The notes under the pieces: model-generated
Database searches by the model: none
The model's input: the letters and a program-made list of their open reading frames with translations, nothing else
What the model was told of the DNA's origin: nothing
Program-made: the position numbers and the translations under genes
Shown: positions 7,071 through 14,578 of the stretch, in pieces
Numbering within the stretch: the first letter of the stretch is position 1
Layout of the letters: the number at the start of each line of letters is the position of its first letter
NCBI GenBank assembly: GCA_913052275.1
Contig: CAJXDX010000029.1
Coordinates: 1 to 14,727 of the forward strand
Source of the DNA: an uncultured Pseudomonadota bacterium
GTDB lineage: Bacteria; SAR324; NAC60-12
Direction: 5' to 3'
DNA length: 14,727 nt

Positions 7071-8390
7071 TCATAGCCTGTCAAACACGGATCCATGTCC
7101 GGGAAGAAACAGTCGCTGATAAAATCGATTTGCGTACTGATCAGTCATGCCTGCAATGTAATCACAAATTATTCGTTTTTCTTCCTGCTCACTTTTTGCT
7201 GTTTTCCACAAGATTTGAAAGGACCTTGGTAAAAGCATTTTAGGGTCAGATGATAGTGCTTCAAAAATTGAAAGAACAATTTTACGGCCCTTGTATGTTG
7301 CAGCCTGAACTGTATTCAGCTGGATCACGTTGCGCCATACCGTTTCCTGAAGCGACTTTAGAAAATTATCTGGTTCTTCCGGCAGTACGGCATTCCATTG
7401 CAGAAGCGGTTCTTCAAACTTTTCATTTTGTTCTAATTCAACAGATGATACAAGTCCATGAACCAGTGCTCCAACTGCTTGCTTACGACTGTGTCCTGAG
7501 TTCTCTGTAGAATTGAAAAGCTGATTTTCAATTTCTAACAGATTTTTATCGGCAGCCCATTTTTGATCCATATTGCTGACTACAGTCTGCCAGTGCTCAC
7601 GGGTTAGCAATCGTAAAACTACTCCATCTTCAAAATCATGAACGCCGTAGGCAATATCATCAGCAAGATTCATCAAAGACGTATCAAGAGCTTTGTGCAG
7701 GGGAAAACCATGATTATATTCAGTTGGATTTGTTTGCTCGCAGAATAGCTCTCTATCAGTATCAGTGAGAGGGGCTAAAACCCAATCCAATACTTTCTCT
7801 TCAGTATCAAGATAGCATTTTGGAGGCTGCCAGCCCTGCAGTGCAATTGATTCATTATCTGAGCCATTTTCTTCCAGAGGTTTTTTTCGGCAAAGTCTGG
7901 AATATGGAACAGGATATTTCAATATTCCTAGCAAACTGCGCCGTGTTAAATCTAATCCATATTCGGGGGTGTGTGATTCTAGAGTGGAGAGAATCCGTAA
8001 TGTCTGTCCGTTAGCTTCAAATCCTCCAAAACCTGACATTACATAATTCAGCGCAATTTCGCCACCATGACCGAAAGGAGGGTGGCCCAAATCATGGGCA
8101 AGTCCATTGGTTTCAATCTGTTCCAGGGGGGGAAGTAAGTCTTTCAGGTGAGGGTATCGGTTCACAAGATTCAACACCAGGCCACGTCCGATCTGGGCAA
8201 CTTCCATTGAATGAGTCAGGCGTGTACGATGGAAATCACCCTCTAATACACCTAGAATTTGTGTTTTTGCCTGCAGCCTCCTGAAGGCTGAAGAGTGTAT
8301 TACTCGTGCCCTGTCACGTTCAAATTCTTCACGCTGATCGTTTGGGCGCTGCAAACCACAGGGAGCACGGCGTTCATTCCATGGGCTCAT
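7071..8390 (-). CDS. dgt: HD-domain dNTP triphosphohydrolase (dGTPase-like)
   Basis: Enzymes of this family hydrolyse dGTP or other dNTPs to deoxynucleoside plus triphosphate and so tune dNTP pools. The protein has 439 residues. The N-terminus has RDRARVIHSSAFRRLQAKTQ. The metal-binding HD set is H60 (TRLTHSMEVAQIGR), H99-D100 (AHDLGHPPFGHGGE) and D244/D245 (NLADDIAYGVHDFEDG). FGGFEANGQTLRIL is the usual substrate-loop motif. The C-terminal third is less conserved. The ATG start at 8390 gives a normal family N-terminus. Whether it prefers dGTP or is a broad dNTPase (type 2) cannot be told from this sequence. It is first in the dgt-ispG-small membrane protein run and is divergent from infA. 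Confidence 0.93.
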   Translation of the reverse strand: MSPWNERRAPCGLQRPNDQREEFERDRARVIHSSAFRRLQAKTQILGVLEGDFHRTRLTHSMEVAQIGRGLVLNLVNRYPHLKDLLPPLEQIETNGLAHDLGHPPFGHGGEIALNYVMSGFGGFEANGQTLRILSTLESHTPEYGLDLTRRSLLGILKYPVPYSRLCRKKPLEENGSDNESIALQGWQPPKCYLDTEEKVLDWVLAPLTDTDRELFCEQTNPTEYNHGFPLHKALDTSLMNLADDIAYGVHDFEDGVVLRLLTREHWQTVVSNMDQKWAADKNLLEIENQLFNSTENSGHSRKQAVGALVHGLVSSVELEQNEKFEEPLLQWNAVLPEEPDNFLKSLQETVWRNVIQLNTVQAATYKGRKIVLSIFEALSSDPKMLLPRSFQILWKTAKSEQEEKRIICDYIAGMTDQYANRFYQRLFLPGHGSVFDRL

Positions 8391-8456
8391 TCTAATATCC
8401 CATTGTGGAAAACTGATTAATTATTAATCTGATCTTTACTACAAATTTAAGAAAAA

Positions 8457-8485
8457 ATTATAATGTATTGGATTGATTTTTTCAC
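8457..8485 (-). promoter_or_regulatory. Predicted sigma70-type promoter for dgt-ispG
   Basis: On the minus strand a perfect TATAAT -10 box (8462-8457) stands 17 nt from GTGAAA (8485-8480), which matches TTGACA at 4 of 6 positions. Transcription would start near 8450, leaving a leader of about 60 nt before dgt. The spacing and perfect -10 support it, but the whole region is AT-rich, so chance matches are likely. Confidence 0.45.
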
Positions 8486-8602
8486 GTTAATTGATGAGCG
8501 AAAGGCTATTCACTTTTGCAAAAAAAATATTATTTTTTGAATCACAAGACTCTAAATTCTTCAAATCACTTGAAATTATTATTAACTAAATTAGAATTAG
8601 GG

Positions 8603-8630
8603 TTGCATAATCATTGAATACAACTAATGT
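8603..8630 (+). promoter_or_regulatory. Possible infA promoter
   Basis: TTGCAT (8603-8608) and TAATGT (8625-8630) are separated by 16 nt and lie about 35-60 nt upstream of the infA start. Each box matches the consensus at 4 of 6 positions. The position is right, but the AT-rich context makes this a weak call. Confidence 0.3.
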
Positions 8631-8652
8631 ATTAACTGTAAAAAATTTAGCA

Positions 8653-8658
8653 AAGGAG
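8653..8658 (+). promoter_or_regulatory. Shine-Dalgarno AAGGAG fixing the TTG start of infA
   Basis: AAGGAG lies 8 nt before the TTG at 8667-8669. It is the strongest Shine-Dalgarno sequence seen in the window and decides the non-ATG start of infA, since no ATG is available at the conserved N-terminus. Confidence 0.8.
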
Positions 8659-8666
8659 CATATCGT

Positions 8667-8888
8667 TTGAGTGAAGATAAACTAGAGGTAGAAGGAACAG
8701 TTATCGAGTCTTCCAAAGGTATATTTCGAGTGAAACTGGAAAATGATCATGTAGTTATAGGCCATTTATCTGGAAAAATGAAAATGTACAAAATCCGTGT
8801 ACTTCCTGGAGATACAGTTACAATTGAACTTTCTCCTTATGATCTGAATCGCGGCAGAATAGTGCGGCGGGAAAAGGTTGATGAATAA
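8667..8888 (+). CDS. infA: Translation initiation factor IF-1
   Basis: IF-1 is a small OB-fold protein that binds the 30S A site and works with IF-2 and IF-3 during initiation. The 73 residues match the usual length of about 72. MSEDKLEVEGTVIESSKGIFRVKLENDH leads to the conserved GHLSGKMKMYKIRVLPGD and ends ELSPYDLNRGRIVRR, the standard IF-1 C-terminus. The start is TTG, supported by the SD AAGGAG 8 nt upstream. It stands alone upstream of argS rather than in the ribosomal-protein operon. Its last codons (8872-8882) form one arm of an inverted repeat with the T-rich end of the downstream hairpin. Confidence 0.96.
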   Translation: MSEDKLEVEGTVIESSKGIFRVKLENDHVVIGHLSGKMKMYKIRVLPGDTVTIELSPYDLNRGRIVRREKVDE

Positions 8889-8912
8889 GAGCACAGGGAT
8901 ATAAATATTACC

Positions 8913-8960
8913 ATCACAGGAGAAATGCCAGTTTGCTGTTTCCTGTGATCAACCTTTTTT
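8913..8960 (+). terminator. Hairpin with T-run after infA, probable terminator
   Basis: ATCACAGGA (8913-8921) pairs perfectly with TCCTGTGAT (8941-8949) around a 19-nt loop, and six Ts follow at 8955-8960 after CAACC. The 5-nt gap before the T-run is longer than in the best intrinsic terminators. It ends about 25 nt before argS, so it separates infA from argS or attenuates read-through. A second, outer stem (8872-8882 with 8948-8958) shares two bases with it. Confidence 0.5.
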
Positions 8961-8985
8961 CTCAGTATTTGTCGCTTGAACATTG

Positions 8986-10740
8986 ATGAATATTTTCGAA
9001 CAGACGATCAATGACTGGACGGCCAGCATATTAACAACAGAATACAAGTATGAAGCCTGGGACTCTTCAGAAATCACAGGCTTGATTGAGCAGCCGCCGA
9101 ATCCCGAACTTGGTGATTATGCACTCCCCTGTTTTAGCTTTTCCAAATCCCTTCGTCGTTCTCCAGCTTTAATTGCTTCTGAGCTGGCGGACAAACTTCA
9201 AAAGTACCTTCTGCCGAATGCCCCCTTTACCCTTATCCAGGCAAGAGGGCCTTATCTGAACTTTACTGTTTCTGCCGCTGCTGTTGCTGAAGCAGTCCTG
9301 CCTGATATTTTCCACGGTAATTATTTCAAGGAGCCTTCCAGTATAAAACGTGAGAGGGTGATGATTGAATATTCTCAGCCGAATACTCACAAAGGTTTCC
9401 ATGTTGGTCATTTGCGCAATGTGGCTCTTGGAGACAGCCTTTGTCGAATTTACCTTTACAATGGTTATGATGTTGTTGGCGCTAACTATATAGGAGACAT
9501 TGGTTCTCATATCGCTAAATGTTTATGGTATTTGAGGAACCATAACACTGCAGATCCACCTGAAAACTATCGCGGAGAATGGTTAGGGGAACTGTATGCA
9601 AATGCAGTAAGAAAACTTGAGGCAGCGGAGGGTCAGGAAAAAATCAGTTTTCAGGATGAACTGAGTCAATTACTTCAAAAAATTGATGCAAAGGATGCGG
9701 AAATATATGAAGACTGGGAAACTACTCGTGAGTGGTCAATGAAGGACTTTCATGAAATCTATGAGTGGCTTGATGTAAAATTTGATCATTTCTTCTATGA
9801 ATCAGAGGTGGATGAAGAAGGCAGGCAGATTGTAATTGAAGGGGAAAAAAACGGAATATTTAAGAAATCTGAAGGTGCGATTGGAATTGATCTTGAAGCA
9901 GAAGGACTTGGTTTTTTCATGCTGCTTAAATCGGATGGCAATACACTTTATTCAACCAAAGATCTGGCCCTCGCCCGGCAAAAATTTGACAATTTTGACG
10001 TGAAGCGTTCCATCTATGTTGTTGGTGCAGAGCAGACACTTCATTTTAAACAGGTTTTTGCCACACTTAAACGAATGGGCTACAAGCAGGCGGAACAGTG
10101 TTTTCATTTGCCTTACGCTCTGGTTATGCTGCCGGAAGGGAAAATGAGTTCACGTGAGGGAAATGTAATTCTATTCTCACAATTGCGCAAAGAAATTGTT
10201 GAGAGCATACAATCCACTCATCTGGAAGAACATCGTAAAGATTGGAGCAGGAAAGAACTGGATGAAACATCCCAAAAAATTGCAGTTGCTGCCATCAAAT
10301 ACGGAATGCTGAACCAGGACTCAAACAAAAATATAGTGTTTTCCATGGACGACTGGCTTGTTTCTGAGGGAGACACAGGAACTTATCTGGTCTATGCGTA
10401 TGTTCGTATCCGGAGCATTGGAAGGAAAATTTCACGCAAAGTCAGCGCTGATGTTGATTTTTCTCTTTTATCACACCCTAACGAAAAAAAACTTTTAAGG
10501 CAGATGCTGGATTTTAACAAGACTGTTTTTAATGCCGGGGAACAGTTTCGGCCTTCACTGCTGGCCAGGATGTTATATGAATTTTCAAAGGATTTCAGCA
10601 GGGCCTACAACACATGTTCTGTAATGCATGCCGAAACAGAACAGCTTCAGGCCGCAAGGTTGCTGCTGTTTCATTGTGTTGCAGAAACTCTCCAGCAAGG
10701 TTTGAATCTTTTGGGAATTACACCCCCGGAGCGTATGTAA
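8986..10740 (+). CDS. argS: Arginyl-tRNA synthetase
   Basis: This class I aminoacyl-tRNA synthetase charges tRNA-Arg with arginine in the cytoplasm. It has 584 residues from ATG 8986; the in-frame TTG at 8983 is the alternative and gives one more residue. The N-terminal Arg-tRNA synthetase domain includes PNPELGDYALPCF. The HIGH signature is HVGH (residues 139-142) in MIEYSQPNTHKGFHVGHLRN, followed by GANYIGDIGSHIAK. The KMSKS loop is KMSSREGN (about residue 386). The C-terminal DALR anticodon-binding domain covers roughly the last 120 residues and ends QGLNLLGITPPERM, the usual family end. No SD is visible before either start. It follows the infA hairpin and precedes a small exported protein by 93 nt, with no clear terminator between. 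Confidence 0.97.
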   Translation: MNIFEQTINDWTASILTTEYKYEAWDSSEITGLIEQPPNPELGDYALPCFSFSKSLRRSPALIASELADKLQKYLLPNAPFTLIQARGPYLNFTVSAAAVAEAVLPDIFHGNYFKEPSSIKRERVMIEYSQPNTHKGFHVGHLRNVALGDSLCRIYLYNGYDVVGANYIGDIGSHIAKCLWYLRNHNTADPPENYRGEWLGELYANAVRKLEAAEGQEKISFQDELSQLLQKIDAKDAEIYEDWETTREWSMKDFHEIYEWLDVKFDHFFYESEVDEEGRQIVIEGEKNGIFKKSEGAIGIDLEAEGLGFFMLLKSDGNTLYSTKDLALARQKFDNFDVKRSIYVVGAEQTLHFKQVFATLKRMGYKQAEQCFHLPYALVMLPEGKMSSREGNVILFSQLRKEIVESIQSTHLEEHRKDWSRKELDETSQKIAVAAIKYGMLNQDSNKNIVFSMDDWLVSEGDTGTYLVYAYVRIRSIGRKISRKVSADVDFSLLSHPNEKKLLRQMLDFNKTVFNAGEQFRPSLLARMLYEFSKDFSRAYNTCSVMHAETEQLQAARLLLFHCVAETLQQGLNLLGITPPERM

Positions 10741-10833
10741 AAAAAGTGTTTCAGGTCAGATGTTTGAATTTCAGGACAGTTAATTCAATTCGAAAAACAA
10801 AAATACGCGTTGCCGTTTATGTACAAGTAGATC

Positions 10834-11256
10834 ATGAATTTTTCTTTTTTGCGTAAATCCGTTTTATTCCTTATGCTCTCGTATTCTTTTTCACCTTTAT
10901 TGTATGCTGATTTTTTTAAATGGGAGCTTCTGGTTTCTGAAAAAGGTTATGGAACTGAGAGTCTCAATTTTCCGATTGTAGCTGAAGGAAAAATTGATTT
11001 TTTAGACGAGACATTCATGTGCAGCATGAGAAACTTCTGGACTAAAATTGAATCAGAATTGCTGCTTGAAGGAAAAACACTTGAATGCTTACATGACAAC
11101 AAAAAGAGAGTTGTCAGTTTGATTTGCAGGGATAATAACAAAAACCGAAAATACAACAAGAACAAAGAATTATATCCATTCGCAAAAGATGGATTACGTC
11201 TTATACCGGAATTAGGGGCCGATTCACCATACCTTGAGCTGCGCTGTTATTTTTAA
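10834..11256 (+). CDS. Small exported four-cysteine protein, unknown function
   Basis: The frame encodes 140 residues. Residues 1-25 form a good signal peptide (basic MNFSFLRK, hydrophobic core, PLLYA before DFF). The mature part of about 115 residues has cysteines at 63, 85, 98 and 138, enough for two disulfides if it is periplasmic, and a Lys/Asn-rich stretch around residues 99-111. No family is recognised. No SD is obvious. It follows argS on the same strand after 93 nt and its stop lies 11 nt from the convergent mtnN stop. Confidence 0.65.
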   Translation: MNFSFLRKSVLFLMLSYSFSPLLYADFFKWELLVSEKGYGTESLNFPIVAEGKIDFLDETFMCSMRNFWTKIESELLLEGKTLECLHDNKKRVVSLICRDNNKNRKYNKNKELYPFAKDGLRLIPELGADSPYLELRCYF

Positions 11257-11267
11257 ATAAACTGCTT

Positions 11268-11963
11268 TCATAACAAGACTTTCAAAATTCTTTGAGCAGT
11301 ATTAAATGATCGTTTTGCGGCCATGTTCAAAAATTTTGAAGAAAGTTTTTGGCTGTCTGCGCCTGCCAGATCACTCAGGCAGCGTACCACAATTGCAGGA
11401 ATTCCAAATTGTTCTGCAACCTGTGCTACCGCTGCTCCTTCCATGTCAATGGCCTGTGCCCCATATTTTTCAAACAGTTCCTTTTGAGTTTCCTCACATT
11501 GAAGAAATACATCTCCGGTCAGAATTATTCCCATCCGGACATTCGGGAGCGATACCTTGATCTTATGTTTTATTTTCGGATCAAGACTGTATTCAAGCTC
11601 ATTTTTTGACTCACCAGTCGGGATGCTTCCGGGACGGAATGGCAGCAGTTCCCTGTTTTTGAGCGTTCCATAATCATACTGAATCAATGACTCACCTATA
11701 ATTACTTCTCCAATTTCGATTCCCGGATCAATTCCTCCTGCAACTCCGGAAAATAATAAAAGCTCGCATTCAAATTTTTCAATCAGCAGAGTTGATACAA
11801 CTGCAGCGTTAACTTTACCTAATCCACTTTGCACCAAAATCAATTCATGTTTGTCGTGAGAGCCTTTGTAAAACGTTCGCTCGCCAAACTTCTGAATTGG
11901 AATTTCAGTAAAATTAAAATACCGCAGCTCGTTTGGGATGGCGCAAATAATTCCGATACGCAT
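11268..11963 (-). CDS. mtnN: 5'-methylthioadenosine/S-adenosylhomocysteine nucleosidase
   Basis: MtnN (Pfs) cleaves MTA and SAH to adenine plus the thioribose or ribosyl-homocysteine, as part of methionine salvage and of the activated methyl cycle. I take ATG 11963, giving 231 residues, since MRIGIICAIPNEL matches the family N-terminus and places the catalytic acid at E12. A TTG at 11972 would add three residues. Other active-site marks are GLGKVNAA, FSGVAGG, LTGDVFL, E175 in IDMEGAAVAQV, and the catalytic D198 in RCLSDLAG. Stop TGA. It follows the small overlapping gene after murG by about 9 nt, so these three genes probably form one operon. It converges on the four-cysteine protein gene. 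Confidence 0.93.
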   Translation of the reverse strand: MRIGIICAIPNELRYFNFTEIPIQKFGERTFYKGSHDKHELILVQSGLGKVNAAVVSTLLIEKFECELLLFSGVAGGIDPGIEIGEVIIGESLIQYDYGTLKNRELLPFRPGSIPTGESKNELEYSLDPKIKHKIKVSLPNVRMGIILTGDVFLQCEETQKELFEKYGAQAIDMEGAAVAQVAEQFGIPAIVVRCLSDLAGADSQKLSSKFLNMAAKRSFNTAQRILKVLL

Positions 11964-11972
11964 AAAACACAA

Positions 11973-12164
11973 TTAGTAAAAATACTTTTTACAAATTGCA
12001 GGAAATTCCCGTTTTTCACACCAATCGTAAAACTTCCCGCTTCCTGAGGCACATGAAATGGAGAAAAAGAACAGAATAAACAATGTGGTCCACAAAACCC
12101 GGTTATTCAGGTAAATTAATGAAAGAGCATGCAACCTTTTTCCGGGCTTTGATTTTAATTCCAT
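11973..12164 (-). CDS. Small membrane protein or lipoprotein overlapping murG-like gene
   Basis: The frame encodes 63 residues. A basic N-terminus (KSKPGKRLH) precedes a hydrophobic segment, LWTTLFILFFFSISC (about residues 24-38). The remaining 25 residues are polar, with two further cysteines. The cysteine after FSIS could be a lipidation site, though the lipobox is poor. The start codon overlaps the end of the murG-like gene: the sequence ATGGAATTAA contains both this ATG and that TAA. The stop is 9 nt before the mtnN ATG. The tight junctions at both ends favour a real gene. No family is recognised. Confidence 0.45.
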   Translation of the reverse strand: MELKSKPGKRLHALSLIYLNNRVLWTTLFILFFFSISCASGSGKFYDWCEKREFPAICKKYFY

Positions 12165-13270
12165 TTTGAACTGTTTTCAGCAATCTCTAATATCAGCTTT
12201 GCAAAATCCTTTGTTCCTCCATCAGGAAGCATTTGATGAAGCCTTCTTCCCATCTCCCCCGGAATTCGGTCCTGCAAAAATTTTTTCCACCAATTTATGC
12301 CCTCAGCCTCCAGATGTTCCTGAGACACAAACACCGCTGCCTTGTTCTGCTGAAGCAGCCTGGCATTTTCTTCCTGGTGGGTGCCCGGAAGTGGAATCAA
12401 CACTGAGTCTTTCTTCAGAACAGCAAGTTCTCCAATAATTCCCATTCCTGCTCTGGTAAGCACGATTTCGCTTTTAGCGAGGAGGTCTCCCATACCTTGA
12501 TGGACTGACTCCAACCTATGATAGTGCTGATGAGAAAAATCGGAATATTCAGGCTCCAAGTTTTTTCCCCATTCAGTACCGGTTAGATGCACAACTTGAA
12601 AATTAATTAGCCAATGTTTAAGCAATGGCATAACAGCATTATTTAAACCTGCGGCTCCCTGTCCACCACCGGTGATCAGGATAAGTGGCATTTCCGGATC
12701 TAACCCGAATCGCTCATTGGCGTGATCTGCATTTGCAGTGATGATTTCCTGACGTACTACAGGACCGATATTTCTTTTCAATAAAATTTTTGGGAAATGA
12801 TTTGCTGTTTTTTCAAAGTAAGTAGCGAGAGCACGGCTTACAGGAGCCATTAAACGATGGGCCAGTCCCGGACGGACATCCATTTGCAATATTACATGTG
12901 GAATTCTCAAAAGCCATGACATATAAGCTAAAGGGACACTGACAAAACTCCCTGCAGAAACAATGACTTGAGGGCGAAAACTCAGCAATTTCACAAACCC
13001 CTTTATGCCGCCTCCAAGGATAAAAATTGGATCAACAAAGTTGCGCAAGCTCCAATAACGCCTTAATTTACCTGAAGGAATATATTCAAACGCAATTCCC
13101 GCCTGTTCCACCATTTGTCTTTCAGGACCTCCTTTGCTGCCTAAAAACAGAAATATTGAGTCATTTTTTTGTTGGATGATTTCTTCTGCCAAAGCAAGCA
13201 GCGGCAAAGTAGGTCCGCCTGAACCTCCGCCAGTTAACAGAACTCTGACAGGATTTTTACTCATAACCAT
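12155..13270 (-). CDS. murG: MurG-like GT28 glycosyltransferase with variant acceptor motifs
   Basis: MurG transfers GlcNAc from UDP-GlcNAc to lipid I, making lipid II at the inner membrane face. This 371-residue protein has the GT-B two-domain layout. The first glycine-rich loop is LTGGGSGGP (residues 12-20), then SAGSFVSVP and PGLAHRLMAP. The second is ITGGGQGAAGLN (199-210), followed by RAGMGIIGELAVL (273-285) and PLPGTHQEENARLL, the UDP-GlcNAc side. Donor-side motifs are intact. On the acceptor side the usual GGTGGH ends in Pro instead of His, and the usual HEQN is L-Q-M-D (128-131). It also sits apart from any dcw cluster. It may be a diverged lineage-specific MurG or a paralogue acting on another lipid acceptor, so the symbol is tentative. 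ATG 13264 is an alternative start. It overlaps the next small gene by 10 nt. Confidence 0.8.
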   Translation of the reverse strand: MVMSKNPVRVLLTGGGSGGPTLPLLALAEEIIQQKNDSIFLFLGSKGGPERQMVEQAGIAFEYIPSGKLRRYWSLRNFVDPIFILGGGIKGFVKLLSFRPQVIVSAGSFVSVPLAYMSWLLRIPHVILQMDVRPGLAHRLMAPVSRALATYFEKTANHFPKILLKRNIGPVVRQEIITANADHANERFGLDPEMPLILITGGGQGAAGLNNAVMPLLKHWLINFQVVHLTGTEWGKNLEPEYSDFSHQHYHRLESVHQGMGDLLAKSEIVLTRAGMGIIGELAVLKKDSVLIPLPGTHQEENARLLQQNKAAVFVSQEHLEAEGINWWKKFLQDRIPGEMGRRLHQMLPDGGTKDFAKLILEIAENSSKWN

Positions 13271-13330
13271 CGACTCATTTGGAATCCCTTATTTAATAAG
13301 CAACATTGCTCTATATTAATGCAGTGCAGT

Positions 13331-13647
13331 ATGAAGAGTATTCTGATTCTCGACCATGATTCCAAAAGATTCAAAGCGTTGCGGTATTAACAGGGGGGTG
13401 AGTTTGAATTTGACTTAACATTCAGCGGATGGATTTGTCTTTGTGTTAATCAGACCTTTAAACCGGACTTGGTACTCTTTGATTTGAAATCTGATTTAAT
13501 GTCTGAAGCAGATGCACGTCAGCTTCTTTGCATTTAACAAAATCTGGAAACTTACCTGTGTTTGAATTTCCTGATATTCCTCACGAATCTATGGCACAGG
13601 TTTATTTAAAAAACCGGACAAATAGAACTAATGTCCTTTTATTTTGA
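13331..13647 (+). pseudogene. Decayed response-regulator receiver domain
   Basis: From ATG 13331 the translation MKSILILDHDSKRFKALRY resembles the first strand and acidic pocket of a CheY-like receiver, then meets TAA. The same frame continues with FKPDLVLFDLKSDLMSEADA, which resembles the phosphoacceptor strand, and meets a second TAA near 13535. A frame shifted by one base then reads LTKSGNLPVFEFPDIPHESMAQ and on to a TGA at 13645-13647. Two stops plus a frameshift mean no intact product. It fills most of the 403-nt gap between the murG-like gene and the GDPD gene. Seen: frames and stops. Inferred: receiver ancestry, from short stretches only. Confidence 0.45.
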
Positions 13648-13673
13648 AAAAACGTTTCGGGAATTAAACACGG

Positions 13674-14507
13674 TTAATTGATACTTCCGGAATTCTGAAA
13701 TGACTGAACCTTCTTCAATTCAGTTTGAAAAATGCTGTTTAACCCAACTGCGTCATTACTGAAAATCCAGTCTACGCTTCTGTTCAGTTCTCTGAAAAGG
13801 CTGTTTTTTGACCTTGGATAACCTACACCTATTGTTTGTCCTGATTTAAGATGCTTCCTGACCACTTTATTCCTAAGAAGGATATAATGTCCGGCAAAGC
13901 CGGCGTAATTTTTTTCCAGGGCAATTCTGCTTAACTCGTTGACATTAAATTCAGCTACCAATATTTTGGCCGTATTGTCCAAAAAGTTAATTTTTTCCAG
14001 CATTTGTGGATCCAGAGAAATCAAATGAAAATCCTTAGCAGGCTCCAAATCTGAAAACAGATTTTTAAGGATCAGGACTTGTTTTTCAGGTTCTGGATAT
14101 AATTCTTCTTTTACCTCCACCATTAAATGCAGCTTTTTACCATAGCGGTTCAGTACCTCCTCTAAAGTCGGAACCAAAGGGCAAAGTTGTTTTAACTCAT
14201 CCAGAGCTGTGTCTGAAACAAGCCTGTTTACACCGTGCAGTCTCTGTAAATCCGGATCATGAATAACGACAGGACATAAGTCCTTTGTCCAGCGAAAATC
14301 AAATTCAATACCCCAGATTTCATTAGTTTCCAGTACTTGATCAAAGGAAGCTATAGTGTTTTCGAAAACTATCTTGTTGTCGTGCTGTCCTCGGTGAGAA
14401 ACAATTTTACACTTTTCCAATATTTCAAATGAAGGAATTTGACGTGGGACTAATTCAAAAATTAAGTCACAGATTTTTATTAAGATGGTTTCCAGCCATA
14501 AAGGCAT
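13674..14507 (-). CDS. Glycerophosphodiester phosphodiesterase (GDPD family)
   Basis: GDPD enzymes hydrolyse glycerophosphodiesters to glycerol-3-phosphate and an alcohol; some relatives act on lysophospholipids. The 277-residue protein has the TIM-barrel signature. The catalytic HRG is H38-R39-G40 in VSHRGQHDN, followed by FENTIASF (E49), GIEFDFRWTKD (E68 and D70, metal site), VVIHDPDLQRLHG (H83, second catalytic His) and MVEVK (E131). The C-terminus has VDWIFSND, the usual closing strand. The hydrophobic N-terminus (MPLWLETILIKICDLIFELV) is more likely an amphipathic helix or membrane anchor than a cleaved signal, as no cut site is seen. There is no clear SD. It lies 71 nt downstream of a truncated gene on the same strand, so the two may be co-transcribed. 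Substrate unknown. Confidence 0.88.
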   Translation of the reverse strand: MPLWLETILIKICDLIFELVPRQIPSFEILEKCKIVSHRGQHDNKIVFENTIASFDQVLETNEIWGIEFDFRWTKDLCPVVIHDPDLQRLHGVNRLVSDTALDELKQLCPLVPTLEEVLNRYGKKLHLMVEVKEELYPEPEKQVLILKNLFSDLEPAKDFHLISLDPQMLEKINFLDNTAKILVAEFNVNELSRIALEKNYAGFAGHYILLRNKVVRKHLKSGQTIGVGYPRSKNSLFRELNRSVDWIFSNDAVGLNSIFQTELKKVQSFQNSGSIN

Positions 14508-14578
14508 ATTTACAGAAGTATCAGGAATTTTGAATCAGCAAAAGATTTTCAATGTAACGTATTTCTTCTTGCATTGGA

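Larger units (their letters stand above)
8391..8666. other. AT-rich divergent intergenic region dgt/infA
   Basis: This 276-nt stretch holds no ORF or RNA gene that I can recognise. It contains the predicted dgt promoter and, on the plus strand, a possible infA promoter (TTGCAT at 8603-8608, 16-nt spacer, TAATGT at 8625-8630). A short dyad TTCAA-ATCAC-TTGAA (8560-8574) lies between them and could be an operator, or chance in A+T-rich DNA. Confidence 0.45.

Noticed and set aside
7071..7073. TGA at the end of dgt (and of mtnN at 11268-11270) as further Sec codons
   Set aside because: Both proteins already have full family length, and the frame after each TGA reaches a stop shortly without conserved residues or a SECIS-like hairpin.
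6959..7243. Plus-strand ORF of 94 codons across the ispG-dgt junction
   Set aside because: It is antisense to two well-supported genes and its composition looks like a shadow frame, with no SD or motif.
9169..9510. Minus-strand ORF of 113 codons inside argS
   Set aside because: It is fully antisense to the ArgS catalytic domain, which has the HIGH-type motif on the plus strand.
13331..13390. Reading the interrupted receiver-like gene as a second recoded gene
   Set aside because: The interrupting stops are TAA, not TGA, and a frameshift is also needed, so decay is the better explanation.
14523..14576. 17-codon minus-strand ORF (MQEEIRYIENLLLIQNS) between the truncated gene and GDPD
   Set aside because: It is too short to separate from chance, with no SD. 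It may be a fragment of leader sequence and nothing supports translation.
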